Of a DNA stretch of 64,000 nt, positions 41,540 to 50,600 are shown one piece after another. Below the pieces are notes generated by a model that saw only the letters and a list, made by a program, of their open reading frames with translations, was not told the origin of the DNA and did not search any database. Position 1 is the stretch's first letter. Every line of letters begins with the position of its first letter. The DNA is taken from positions 1 to 64,000 of the forward strand of contig NZ_CABJDK010000010.1 in assembly GCF_902364355.1 (NCBI RefSeq). Direction: 5' to 3'. The translations under genes and the position numbers were made by a program. The DNA comes from Collinsella aerofaciens. Lineage in GTDB: Bacteria > Actinomycetota > Coriobacteriia > Coriobacteriales > Coriobacteriaceae.

Positions 41540-43993
41540 ATGGCTCAACAACTGTCGCTGTTTGGTACGCCCGAACCGGAGGAGGCTCCGGCGAAGCTCG
41601 CACCTGCCGCCGCCTCGGCTCAGCCTAAGCCTGCACCTGAGCCCATCGCTGCCTACGCGAGCGTGGTCCTCGACATCCCGACGCGTGCGCTGTCCGAGCC
41701 ATTCGCCTATAGCATTCCTCAACCCCTTGCCAACGAGGCGCAGATCGGATCCACGGTCCTGGTCCACTTTGGTAACCGTGCCGCCGCGGGCTATGTCGTC
41801 GACATTGCTCCTGAGCTGGGCGATCTGCAGGGCAACAACGCCCTCGACCCTGCGCGCATCAAGCTCATCGAGGCCATCCTCAGCAAACCGCTCTTTACCG
41901 CCGAGGCCGCCGGCATTGCGCGCTGGATGAGCCGCGAGTACGTCGCGACGCTTTCCGAGTGCCTGCGCCTATTCTTGCCCCCGGGTGGAAGCCCGCGCGT
42001 GGTCAAGGGCGATGACGGCGTGTGGACCGTTGAGCGCCCCGCCGTCAAACCCATCCAAAACCGCTGGGTCATGCTCACGCCCGAGGGCTTCGACTATACG
42101 CCGCCCAAGACTGCCGTTCGCCAACGCCAGCTCATCGAGGCGCTCCAGTGCGGCCCGGTCACGACGCGTGACCTCAACTTGCTCTACAACAGCATGTCGG
42201 CAACCATCAAGGCGCTCGAAAAACGCGGCGTCGTGGTGGTGGAGGAGCGCCGTGCGTGGCGTGGCTGCAGCGAGCAAACTACGCTGTCCTCCGCGAGCGG
42301 CAAAGCGCCGGTCGCACTTACCAACGGCCAGCAGCAGGCGCTCGCGCAGATTGAGCGTGCCCGTCTGGACGCTCATGGCGATGTGGTGCTGGTCGATGGC
42401 GTTACCGGATCTGGTAAAACCGAGGTTTATCTCTCTGCCATCGAGCGCGTGCTCGCGGCCGGCCGTTCGGCCTACGTGCTCGTGCCCGAGATCTCGCTGA
42501 CGGCCCAGACCGTCGGCCGCTTCCGCTCGCGCTTTGGCGAGACGGTCGCTGTGTTCCATTCGCGCCTTTCGGCCGGCGAGCGCCTGGACCAGTGGGATAT
42601 GGTCGCCAGCGGAGCCGCGCGCGTGGTCGTGGGCGCCCGCTCGGCGCTCTTTTGCCCGCTCAGCGACTTGGGCCTCATCATTATCGACGAGGAGCACGAG
42701 ACCAGCTACAAGCAGGGTTCCAGTCCACGCTACCATGCGCGCGAGGTGGCGGCCGAGATGGCGCGGCGCTACCGCTGCCCGCTCGTGTTGGGCTCCGCCA
42801 CGCCTTCTGCTGAGGCTCTCGACCGCTGCCGCCGTGGCACGTATAACGGTGCCACCTGGACGCGCGTCGAGATGCCCGAGCGCCCGGGACACGCCGTGCT
42901 GCCTACGGTGCGTATTGCCGACCTGCGTCGTGAGTTCTCGCACGGCAGCCGCTCTATGTTCTCAAAGCCGCTGATGGAAGGCTTGGAACGCGTGGTCGAG
43001 CGCCGTGAAAAAGCCGTGCTGCTGCACAACCGCCGTGGTTTTGCGCCGTTTTTGATGTGCCGCGAATGCGGCTGCGTCCCCACCTGCAACCACTGCTCCA
43101 CCGCGCTTACGTATCACGAGCGCTCGCACACGCTGCAATGCCATACCTGCGGGTCGTCCTGGCGCGTGCAGCCGTATCCCGCGCCCACGAGCCGTTGCCC
43201 CAAATGTGGTAGTCGCTACCTGGCAAAAATGGGTTTGGGCACTCAGCAGATCGAGGACGCACTGCACCAGATGCTGCCCGAGGATGTCGCCATTATTCGC
43301 ATGGATGCCGATTCCACGCGCGGCAAGGATGCGCACAAAAAACTGCTCGAGCAGTTCGATGCGGCCGATTGCGCCGTGTTGCTGGGCACCCAAATGATCG
43401 CAAAGGGTCTCGATTTTCCCGAGGTCACGCTCGTGGGCGTGGTCAATGCCGACTTCGCCCTCAAGCTGCCCGATTTTCGCTCAGGGGAGCGCGCCTACGA
43501 TTTACTGGAGCAGGTCGCCGGCCGTGCCGGTCGCGGTGATCGCCCCGGCGAGGTGATCATCCAGACCTACCTGCCCGAGGATCCGGTCATTCGCGCCGTC
43601 GCTGAGCACGACCGTTCGATCTTTACCGACTACGACCTGGACCAGCGCCGCGACGCCCTGTATCCGCCGTTTGTTCGACTGGTCAACATTTTGGTGTGGT
43701 CGGCGAATGCAGATGACGCACGAGATTATATTGGGCGCATCGCGAAGTTCCTCAAGCGCCGCTGGCATGCCGCCGCGCCCGACTTTTTGCGGGCGGGGAG
43801 TGCCGTGCCGCAGGTGCTGGGCCCGGCTTCGTGTGTAATCGAGAGAGCCAAGGACCGTTATCGCTTCCATCTGCTTGTGAAGTCGCCCGTGGGGTACCAT
43901 GTCTCTGATGATATCGACGCCTGCCTCAAAGAGGTGGGCTCTGTGCGCGGCGTGAGCGTAAGCGTTGACGTCGACGCCTATGATTTGATGTAA
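41540..43993 (+). CDS. priA: Primosomal replication protein N' (PriA helicase)
   Basis: An 817-residue superfamily 2 helicase that restarts stalled replication forks. An Ala/Pro/Glu-rich N-terminal extension (~40 residues) precedes the 3'-DNA-binding domain (VVLDIPTRALSEPFAYSIP). The helicase core has Walker A GVTGSGKTEVY and box II IIDEEHE. A zinc-binding insertion with eight Cys lies at ~515-560 (CRECGCVPTCNHC and CHTCG, then CPKCG). Motif VI is QVAGRAGRGDRPG. It is preceded by AGGAGG and followed closely by def, as in many bacteria. Confidence 0.96.
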   Translation: MAQQLSLFGTPEPEEAPAKLAPAAASAQPKPAPEPIAAYASVVLDIPTRALSEPFAYSIPQPLANEAQIGSTVLVHFGNRAAAGYVVDIAPELGDLQGNNALDPARIKLIEAILSKPLFTAEAAGIARWMSREYVATLSECLRLFLPPGGSPRVVKGDDGVWTVERPAVKPIQNRWVMLTPEGFDYTPPKTAVRQRQLIEALQCGPVTTRDLNLLYNSMSATIKALEKRGVVVVEERRAWRGCSEQTTLSSASGKAPVALTNGQQQALAQIERARLDAHGDVVLVDGVTGSGKTEVYLSAIERVLAAGRSAYVLVPEISLTAQTVGRFRSRFGETVAVFHSRLSAGERLDQWDMVASGAARVVVGARSALFCPLSDLGLIIIDEEHETSYKQGSSPRYHAREVAAEMARRYRCPLVLGSATPSAEALDRCRRGTYNGATWTRVEMPERPGHAVLPTVRIADLRREFSHGSRSMFSKPLMEGLERVVERREKAVLLHNRRGFAPFLMCRECGCVPTCNHCSTALTYHERSHTLQCHTCGSSWRVQPYPAPTSRCPKCGSRYLAKMGLGTQQIEDALHQMLPEDVAIIRMDADSTRGKDAHKKLLEQFDAADCAVLLGTQMIAKGLDFPEVTLVGVVNADFALKLPDFRSGERAYDLLEQVAGRAGRGDRPGEVIIQTYLPEDPVIRAVAEHDRSIFTDYDLDQRRDALYPPFVRLVNILVWSANADDARDYIGRIAKFLKRRWHAAAPDFLRAGSAVPQVLGPASCVIERAKDRYRFHLLVKSPVGYHVSDDIDACLKEVGSVRGVSVSVDVDAYDLM

Positions 43994-44011
43994 CAACTCG
44001 AAAGGATGGCC

Positions 44012-44548
44012 ATGGAAGCCAACGGAATCGTACTGTCGCCCGACCCTCGTCTGCGCCAGGAGTGCGCCGTCATCGAGGAAATCACCCCGGCGATCGAGGC
44101 GCTTGCCGAGAAGATGAAAAAGATGATGTTCGAGAACAGCGGTTGCGGCCTAGCTGCTCCGCAGATCGGCGAGCTCATTCAGCTCGTCACCATCGACTGC
44201 GACTACAGCGACAAGAACGACTACGATCCGTACGTTCTCATCAACCCCGTGATTGTGGAGCAGAGCGACCATATGGTGCCGTTTAGCGAGGGCTGCCTGT
44301 CCATCCCTGGCATTAGCTGCGAGATCGAGCGTCCCGACCATGTCGTCGTCGAGGCGTACGACTTGGACGCCAACCTGATTCGCTATGAGGCTTCGGGCGA
44401 TCTGTTCTGCGTGTGCCTGCAGCACGAGATCGATCACCTGCACGGCAATACCATGTTCGAGCGACTCAAGCCGATGCAGAGGATCAAGGCAGTCAAGGAG
44501 TACCAGGACGCCCTGGCCCGCGGCGCTCGACCGGGCGAGACGGAGTAG
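44012..44548 (+). CDS. def: Peptide deformylase
   Basis: A 178-residue metalloenzyme removing the formyl group from nascent proteins. All three motifs are present: GCGLAAPQIG, EGCLSIPG and the metal-binding QHEIDHLHG. ATG 44012 is preferred because AAAGGA lies five bases upstream; ATG 44006 overlaps that site. It is grouped with fmt, its functional counterpart, although a palindrome and a terminator lie between them. Confidence 0.96.
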   Translation: MEANGIVLSPDPRLRQECAVIEEITPAIEALAEKMKKMMFENSGCGLAAPQIGELIQLVTIDCDYSDKNDYDPYVLINPVIVEQSDHMVPFSEGCLSIPGISCEIERPDHVVVEAYDLDANLIRYEASGDLFCVCLQHEIDHLHGNTMFERLKPMQRIKAVKEYQDALARGARPGETE

Positions 44549-44556
44549 GTCCCACC

Positions 44557-44658
44557 GTCCCCGGTGCTGAGCGCCCACATATCATCCCGTGCTCAAACAT
44601 TCTCGCTTTGCTGCGAAACTGCGCGCGGGACGATATGTGGGCGCTCAGCACCGGGGAC
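44557..44658. repeat. 102-bp palindromic element
   Basis: Arms of 33 bases (44557-44589 and 44626-44658, starting GTCCCCGGTGCTGAGCGCC) with one mismatch flank 36 bases. It begins nine bases after the def stop. The 328-base gap 44549-44876 holds this element, a terminator and the fmt leader, with no gene. Confidence 0.85.
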
Positions 44659-44736
44659 TGCGTTGTTCTTGGCTCGGTTCGCCCGGGTGCCGTTGTGCCA
44701 GGGAGGGGCGTCTTCGCTGATAATTGCTTTGTTGGA

Positions 44737-44766
44737 AGAGCTGCTTTTATTGCGGCTCTTTCTTTA
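44737..44766 (+). terminator. Probable terminator after def
   Basis: The arms AGAGCTGC and GCGGCTCT, with one G-T pair, are followed by TTCTTT. Confidence 0.6.
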
Positions 44767-44876
44767 GTTTTGGGTATATTTGTTCTTGTTGAAATGTTAT
44801 TACGGATGGGCTGGGTACTTGGCTTTCCGCTGTTATTTGTAGCCGTCTCGGCTTTGGTTGAGGGGAGATATTCTTT

Positions 44877-45797
44877 ATGCGTATTGTGTTTATGGGCACG
44901 CCTGATTTTGCTGTGCCTTCTTTGACTTCGCTTGTTGAGGCTGGGAATGAGATTGCGCTTGTTGTTACTCGTCCTGATGCTGTTCGCGGGCGTGGTAAAA
45001 AGTTGGAGCCGTCTCCTATTAAGGCCAAGGCGCTTGAGCTTGGGTTGCCGGTTATTGAGGCTAATCGTATGACGGCCGAGGTTGTTGAGGCGCTCCAAGC
45101 TGCGCAAGCCGATATTTTCTGTGTGGCTGCCTATGGTTGCATTTTGCCGGATGAGGTGCTGCATATGGCGCCGCTTGGTATTGTGAATGTTCATGCGTCC
45201 TTGCTGCCTCGCTGGCGTGGGGCAGCTCCTATTCAGCGTGCGATTCTCGCTGGTGATGAGGTTGCTGGCGTTTCTATTATGCGCATCGGGCATGGCGTTG
45301 ATACCGGCGCTTATTGTGCCCAGGCGTCTACGTCGGTTGCCGGTAAGCATGCTGAGGCGCTGACCATGGAGCTTGGTGAGCTTGGCGGTAAACTGCTTGC
45401 CGATACGCTTCCTTCTCTTGCCGATGGCACCGCCGTGTGGACTGAACAGGATGAGTCGCTCGTCACTCATGCTGCTAAGATTTCTAAGCAGGAGATGCGC
45501 CTGGATCCGCAGATGGCGGCGCTCGATTGCGTGCGTCATGTGCTGGCCTCGTCCGATACCGCGCCTGCTCGTTGCGTGATTGCTGGCAAGACCGTGCGCG
45601 TGCTCGATGCTGCGCCAGCTGATGTGTCGCTTGGCGAGGGTCAGGTTCTCGTTAAGGCCAAGCGTGTTTACCTGGGTCTTTCCGATGGCACGGTTGAGTT
45701 GCTCGAGGTTAAGCCCGACGGTAAGCGCGCCATGGCTGCTTCTGCTTGGGCTACCGGCCTGCAGGGTGCCGATCTTATCTGGGGTGTTTTGTCATGA
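44877..45797 (+). CDS. fmt: Methionyl-tRNA formyltransferase
   Basis: A 306-residue enzyme formylating initiator Met-tRNA with 10-formyl-THF. It has RIVFMGTPDFAVPSL at the N-terminus and VHASLLPRWRGAAPIQRAI with the catalytic Asn/His region; the C-terminal OB-like domain starts near residue 205. GGGGAGA precedes the ATG. Codon use is strikingly T-ending (GTT, GCT, CTT) compared with priA and def just upstream, so the gene has locally lower GC. The stop overlaps rsmB as ATGA. Confidence 0.95.
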   Translation: MRIVFMGTPDFAVPSLTSLVEAGNEIALVVTRPDAVRGRGKKLEPSPIKAKALELGLPVIEANRMTAEVVEALQAAQADIFCVAAYGCILPDEVLHMAPLGIVNVHASLLPRWRGAAPIQRAILAGDEVAGVSIMRIGHGVDTGAYCAQASTSVAGKHAEALTMELGELGGKLLADTLPSLADGTAVWTEQDESLVTHAAKISKQEMRLDPQMAALDCVRHVLASSDTAPARCVIAGKTVRVLDAAPADVSLGEGQVLVKAKRVYLGLSDGTVELLEVKPDGKRAMAASAWATGLQGADLIWGVLS

Positions 45798-47194
45798 GCA
45801 AGTTGTCTCCCGCGCGCAAGCTTGCGCTCGATGTGCTAATGGAGGCTGATCGCCGCGGTATGTATGCGCGTGACGTGCTGTCCTCTCGCGCATCGGCCAA
45901 GGCTATTGACCAGCGCGATTCCGCTTTTGCCGCCCGCTTGGCACTGGGTGTTGCCGCCACGCAGGGCATTTTGGATGAGTTGCTCGATCAGTTTCTCGAT
46001 AAGCCTAAAAAGGTTGCGCCGCGTGTTCGCATGGCGCTTCGTATCTCGGCCTTCGAGATGCTCTATCTGCATACGCCGGGCCGCATTGCCGTAAGTCAGG
46101 GTGTTGAGCTGGTTCGCAGCGGAGCTAAGTCTGCCGCCGGTTTGGCCAATGCCGTGCTGCATAAGGTCGCGGACAACGTTGAGGACTTTGCTACTGCGTC
46201 CGATGTGGATGAGTCTGAGCGACGCTTGGTTCGTCTGTCGCGCCTGATGGGTCTGCCGCGTTGGCTTTGCGCTCGTATTATGGCCTCGTTCGATACACCC
46301 GAGGGCGCGCTGAACTTTGCCGGTAATCTTGCGCCTGCGCCGCTGGCCCTTCATGAGAACGCCTTTGCGTCTAAGCCCGATCCGTATATCTCGCAGCTCG
46401 TCGCGCCCGTCTTCCCGGGCTGCCACGCCCCGGTTGATGCCCAGGTTACCGTTGCTTCGGGTGTGTTTGAGCGTGCTGCTGCCGTGGCCTCGGATCTTAA
46501 CGCCCAGCTCATCGCCACAGCTGCCACGCGCCCTGGAAGCTGCCTTGAGATTGGTGCCGGTCGTGGCACCAAGACCTATGTGATGATGTGCCAGGCCAAG
46601 CGTGCGGGATATGAGCGTCAGCATACGGCGCTCGATCTTCATGATCGCAAGTGCGATCTGAATCTCGCTCGCCTTCATAAGGCCGGTATTCAGGGCGTTC
46701 GTACGGTTGCGGGTGATGCCTGCGAGCTTGATGAAGTACTGACATCGTTTGATGCCATGCTTGGCAAGCCGGTTAAGTTCGACACGGTATTTATCGATGC
46801 GCCGTGCTCGGGCACCGGCACCATGCGCCGCCATCCTGAGATCCCGTGGCGTCTGACCGAAAAGGATGTGACGGTTGAGCTGCCCAAACTGCAGCTGACG
46901 ATGCTCAAGGAAGCCGCCGCGCGCGTGGCCGCCGGCGGCGAGCTCATCTATGCGACGTGCTCGGTCTTCGACGAGGAGAACACGCAGGTCGTAGACGCGT
47001 ACCTTGCTTCTCCCGAGGGTGCCGGCTTTAGCGTGGCACCGCTTTCCGAGGCACAGATTCTGCAACTCCCCGAGTTCGATCAGGCCAAAAAACTCGTATC
47101 CGTACGCCAGAACGATCGAGGCCTCTTCCAAAGCGTACCGGTAAACGCCGACTCCTGCGACGGCCACTTCTGCGCCCGCCTGGTCCGCAAGTAA
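45794..47194 (+). CDS. rsmB: 16S rRNA (cytosine-967-C5)-methyltransferase RsmB/Sun family
   Basis: A 466-residue protein with an N-terminal NusB-like RNA-binding domain (~1-140) and a C-terminal Rossmann methyltransferase domain. The SAM motif is LEIGAGRGTKT, the base-flipping/catalytic Cys motifs are DAPCSGTGTMRRHP and ATCSVFDEEN. The first third shares the T-ending codon bias of fmt, the last third the C-ending bias of the rest of the window. ATG 45794 is coupled to fmt. Confidence 0.94.
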   Translation: MSKLSPARKLALDVLMEADRRGMYARDVLSSRASAKAIDQRDSAFAARLALGVAATQGILDELLDQFLDKPKKVAPRVRMALRISAFEMLYLHTPGRIAVSQGVELVRSGAKSAAGLANAVLHKVADNVEDFATASDVDESERRLVRLSRLMGLPRWLCARIMASFDTPEGALNFAGNLAPAPLALHENAFASKPDPYISQLVAPVFPGCHAPVDAQVTVASGVFERAAAVASDLNAQLIATAATRPGSCLEIGAGRGTKTYVMMCQAKRAGYERQHTALDLHDRKCDLNLARLHKAGIQGVRTVAGDACELDEVLTSFDAMLGKPVKFDTVFIDAPCSGTGTMRRHPEIPWRLTEKDVTVELPKLQLTMLKEAAARVAAGGELIYATCSVFDEENTQVVDAYLASPEGAGFSVAPLSEAQILQLPEFDQAKKLVSVRQNDRGLFQSVPVNADSCDGHFCARLVRK

Positions 47195-47200
47195 CGACTA

Positions 47201-47267
47201 AGTTGCGGTGAAATAGGGATTGAATATCGGCTTCTACCCGCCAAACAGTCCTTATTTCACCGCAACT
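47201..47267. repeat. Palindromic intergenic element, copy B
   Basis: The arms AGTTGCGGTGAAATA and TTATTTCACCGCAACT flank about 36 bases. It is the same element as 30989-31057 in opposite orientation, lying between the convergent rsmB and FmdB-like genes. Confidence 0.8.
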
Positions 47268-47292
47268 CATAAGGAAACCTGGGCAGCTAAAG

Positions 47293-47335
47293 ACGCGGCC
47301 CCGCGATGGGTGTTGATCGCGGGGCCGCGTTGTTT
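47293..47335. terminator. Bidirectional terminator between convergent genes
   Basis: The 14-bp arms CGCGGCCCCGCGAT and ATCGCGGGGCCGCG have TTGTTT on the plus side. It serves rsmB and probably also the FmdB-like gene from the other strand. Confidence 0.8.
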
Positions 47336-47572
47336 CTAGTGGCTATGCGGGCAGTTGGCGCAGCAGCCGCTGGTGGCGCTGGTGCTGGCGCCGCCGCTTC
47401 GCTGGTCGGTGTTGTAGAAACCGCTACCCTCAAATTTAATGCCGCTGGCCGAGAACGTCTTGGCCGCCGGGGCACCGCAGCTGGGGCACACGACCTCGGG
47501 AGTCTCAGACATGGGATGCTCAACCTCAAACACGTTGCCGCAGCTCGAGCACTTATAATCGTAGCGCGCCAT
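47336..47572 (-). CDS. FmdB-family zinc ribbon protein
   Basis: A 78-residue protein starting MARYDYKCSSCGNVFE, with paired CxxC motifs (CSSC and CPSC) forming the FmdB/CxxC-CxxC regulatory zinc ribbon, followed by FSASGIKFEGSGFYNTD, the family's standard C-terminal block. The extreme C-terminus CCANCPHSH adds a third cysteine-rich, histidine-containing cluster. AAAAGGAAG precedes the ATG. Function is unknown; members have been linked to transcription or small-molecule metabolism. Confidence 0.9.
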   Translation of the reverse strand: MARYDYKCSSCGNVFEVEHPMSETPEVVCPSCGAPAAKTFSASGIKFEGSGFYNTDQRSGGASTSATSGCCANCPHSH

Positions 47573-47589
47573 AATACTTCCTTTTCAGC

Positions 47590-47616
47590 ACAAAGCGGGC
47601 AGATTACTCTGCCCGC
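47590..47616 (-). terminator. Terminator of the GH13-GH77 fusion gene
   Basis: The arms GCGGGCAG and CTGCCCGC, with a six-base loop, are followed on the minus strand by TTTG. It lies 45 nt after the gene. Confidence 0.65.
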
Positions 47617-47660
47617 AAAAATTCAAACGTCTGTAACTGTACCCTATATCGGGGGTTTTA

Positions 47661-50600
47661 TCACGCTTCGCCCCAGAATCTATTGTTGTTGCGCAGGAGC
47701 TGTGCGGTTTTGTTCTCGGCGGCTGCAATGTCCGCCTCGTCAGCCTGCCAGGTCCAGTTGCCCGTGGCCACGCCCGGAACGTTCATGCGCGCGTCGTCGC
47801 CTAGCCCCAAGACATCTTGCAGCGGCATCATCACCAGGGGAGCGTCGCTTGCCAGCGCGTCGTTCATCAGCTTGGACGCCACCTCAACACCGCTCGGCAC
47901 GTCGCCACCCGCAAAGGAACGCGTGCACCACCCGGCCAGCGTCGACGTATCGTGCGTCGAGGTGTACAGAATCTTGCCGGGCGTGGGATGCACACCGCAA
48001 CGAACGTCGTAGTCGCTAAACTCCAGCACGTCCATGCCGGGGAAGCCGCAGGTCGAAGCCATGGCACGAACGCCAGGCGTCAGATAGCCCAAGTCCTCAG
48101 CGATAAAGTTGAGCGGACCCAGCTCGTCGTAGGCGGTCTGGAACAGGTCTTTGCCCGGTCCCGCCAGCCAACGACCGTCGGCGCAGGCCTTGCCCGCAGG
48201 AATGCTAAAGTAGCTGTGGAATCCCAGGAAGTGATCCAGACGCACGCGGTCGTAGAGCGAGAACGCGCGACGCAGGCGATCCATCCACCAGCCATAGCCA
48301 TTCTGCTTCATGTGGTCCCAGCGGAACGTCGGGTTGCCCCACACCTGGCCCTCGGGCGCAAAGTTATCGGGCGGCGCACCGGAGATCTCGATTGCCTTGC
48401 CGGTATCGGATAGCCAGAAATTCTCGGGTTCGCTCCACGCATCTGCCGAATCGTCGGACACGTACATAGGGATATCGCCGATGACCTCGATGCCCTTCTT
48501 GTGCGCATAGTTCATAAGCTCGCACCAAGCCAGGTCAAAGCGATACTGCATGTACGCCTGAAGCTCGGCCTCGTCGTGGAAGCGCTTGTCGTCAATCAGA
48601 TGCTCGTTGTAGCGCGCAACATCTGCCGGCCAATCGTGGCGCGATTCGCCCTCAAAGTACTTTTTAACGGCCATGTAGACGCAGTATTTCTCGAGCCAAT
48701 CGGCATTGCGATGTTTAAACGCCGTGTACAGCGGGTCGGCATCCTCGCCGCCGCGGGTCTTCCAGGTGGCAAAGTCCGCAGCTAGCTCCTCGTGGCTCTC
48801 GGGCAGCAGGTCGATATTGCCTGCAAAGGCCGAAGGACCGGCATAGGGGGAGCGGAAGAAGTCCGTGGGATTGACGGGCAGAACTTGCCAGTAGCGCATG
48901 CCCATGGCGGCCAGGTGGTCAATAAAGCGACGCGTGGGCGCACCGATTGTGCCAGGCTTGCCGTCGTCGGTGGGCACCGAGGTGATGTGGCACACGACGC
49001 CCGCGCCGTGATCGAGCGGCTCCTGCAGACGCTGCTCGGCATGGTGATAGATGATCGACGAGCCCAGCGGATACAGATCGAGCGTGACCGTACCGTTGTG
49101 GATCTCGCACTCGCGGCCGCTGATCACGTCACTCGCGCATTCGCCGAGCGCCGGAATCGTCACGCAGTGCGAATTGCGCAGACTACGGTTGATGATAACC
49201 GTCGCGGACTCGCCATCCTTGCCCGTGCGGTTGTATGCCAGCACCTCGTCGTTGAGTGCGAAGGCCTTGATCTCGCCGTCGATCATAAACGGTAGTGCGC
49301 GGCGTACGGCGGAGGCGTTTTTGACAATAGCCAGCGTGTCGAAGTCGTGCAGTTGGTCCTTGGTCGGCAGGGTGCGGCGATTGCCCGGATCGGTGAGACC
49401 CTCCAACCCGTACTCGTCACCGTAATAGATTGAGGGAACGCCCGGGAACGTCATTTGCATGAGCGTCGCGAGCCAAAAACGGCTCTTGGCCAGGCCCATT
49501 GCGTTCTCGTCCAGACGCCATTTGCTGCGCTCGCACTCGGGCAGCTGCGATTCATCAGGGCCGCCGCCGAGCACCGAGATGATGCGCGGACGGTCGTGGC
49601 TCGACAGCAGGTTGAGCGCGCAAGACAGGGCCTCACGCGGATAGTTCTCGCGTAGGGTCTCGATATCCTCGGCAGCTTGGTAGGCGTTTTTGTAGCCCAT
49701 CAAAAAGCCGATGACCATGTCGCGGAAGGGGTAATCCATGGCGGAGTCGAGTTCCGATCCCTGCAGGTAGCGACGCAGATGGCCATAGCTGATCTTGTTG
49801 GAGGCGTCCTCCCAGACTTCGCCGAGCAGCAGTGCGTCGGGTTTTTCCTCGAGCACGGCGGTCTTGATATCGGCTAGGAAGTCATCGGAAAGCTCGTCGG
49901 CCACGTCCAAGCGCCAGCCATGGGCACCGGCGCGCAGCCACTTACGGATAACGCCGTCCTTGCCTAGAAGCTTTTCGCGCACCAGCTCGGAATTCTCGTT
50001 GATGGCGGGCATGTTGCCCACGCCCCACCAGCAGTCATACGTACCGTCCTCATGGAAGGTAAACGCATCGCGCCACGGCGAGTCCTCGCTCTGCCACGCA
50101 CCGACGCCGGGATAGTTTCCGTAGCGGTTAAAGTAGATCGAGTCGTCACCCGTGTGGTTAAAGACGCCGTCCAGGATAATAGAAATGCCGAGCTTCTCGG
50201 CCGCTTCACACAACTCGGTAAAGTCCTGCTCGGTGCCCAGGATTGGGTCGATCTTGGTGTAGTCAGCCGTGTCGTAGCGGTGGTTGCTCGCGGCCTCAAA
50301 GATGGGGTTGAGGTAGATGGCCGTAAAGCCCAGCTCCGCGATGCGGGGCAGGTCATTTTGGATGCCCTTGAGCGAGCCGCCGTAGAAGTCCCAGGTCTTG
50401 ATGGAGCCGTCCTCGGCGCGCTCGTATACGGGCGACTCGTTCCAGTCCTCGATCATGCGGCGCTGGATTCCGTTGCGCGGTTTTTCGACTTCGGCCAGCG
50501 TGCGCTCGCGCCAGTTTTCGTCGCGGGCATAGCGGTCGGGGAAGATCTGGTACACCATGCCACGCTCGTACCACTCGGGACGCACTTCGCGGTGCTTATA

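Noticed and set aside
40008-41603. 531-codon open frame opposite gltX
   Set aside because: No recognisable motif or ribosome site, and it lies wholly opposite gltX, its terminator and the priA start.
44413-44925. 170-codon plus-strand frame spanning the def-fmt gap
   Set aside because: It runs through the def 3' end, a palindrome and a terminator and has no ribosome site. The hydrophobic part is the AT-rich leader of fmt.
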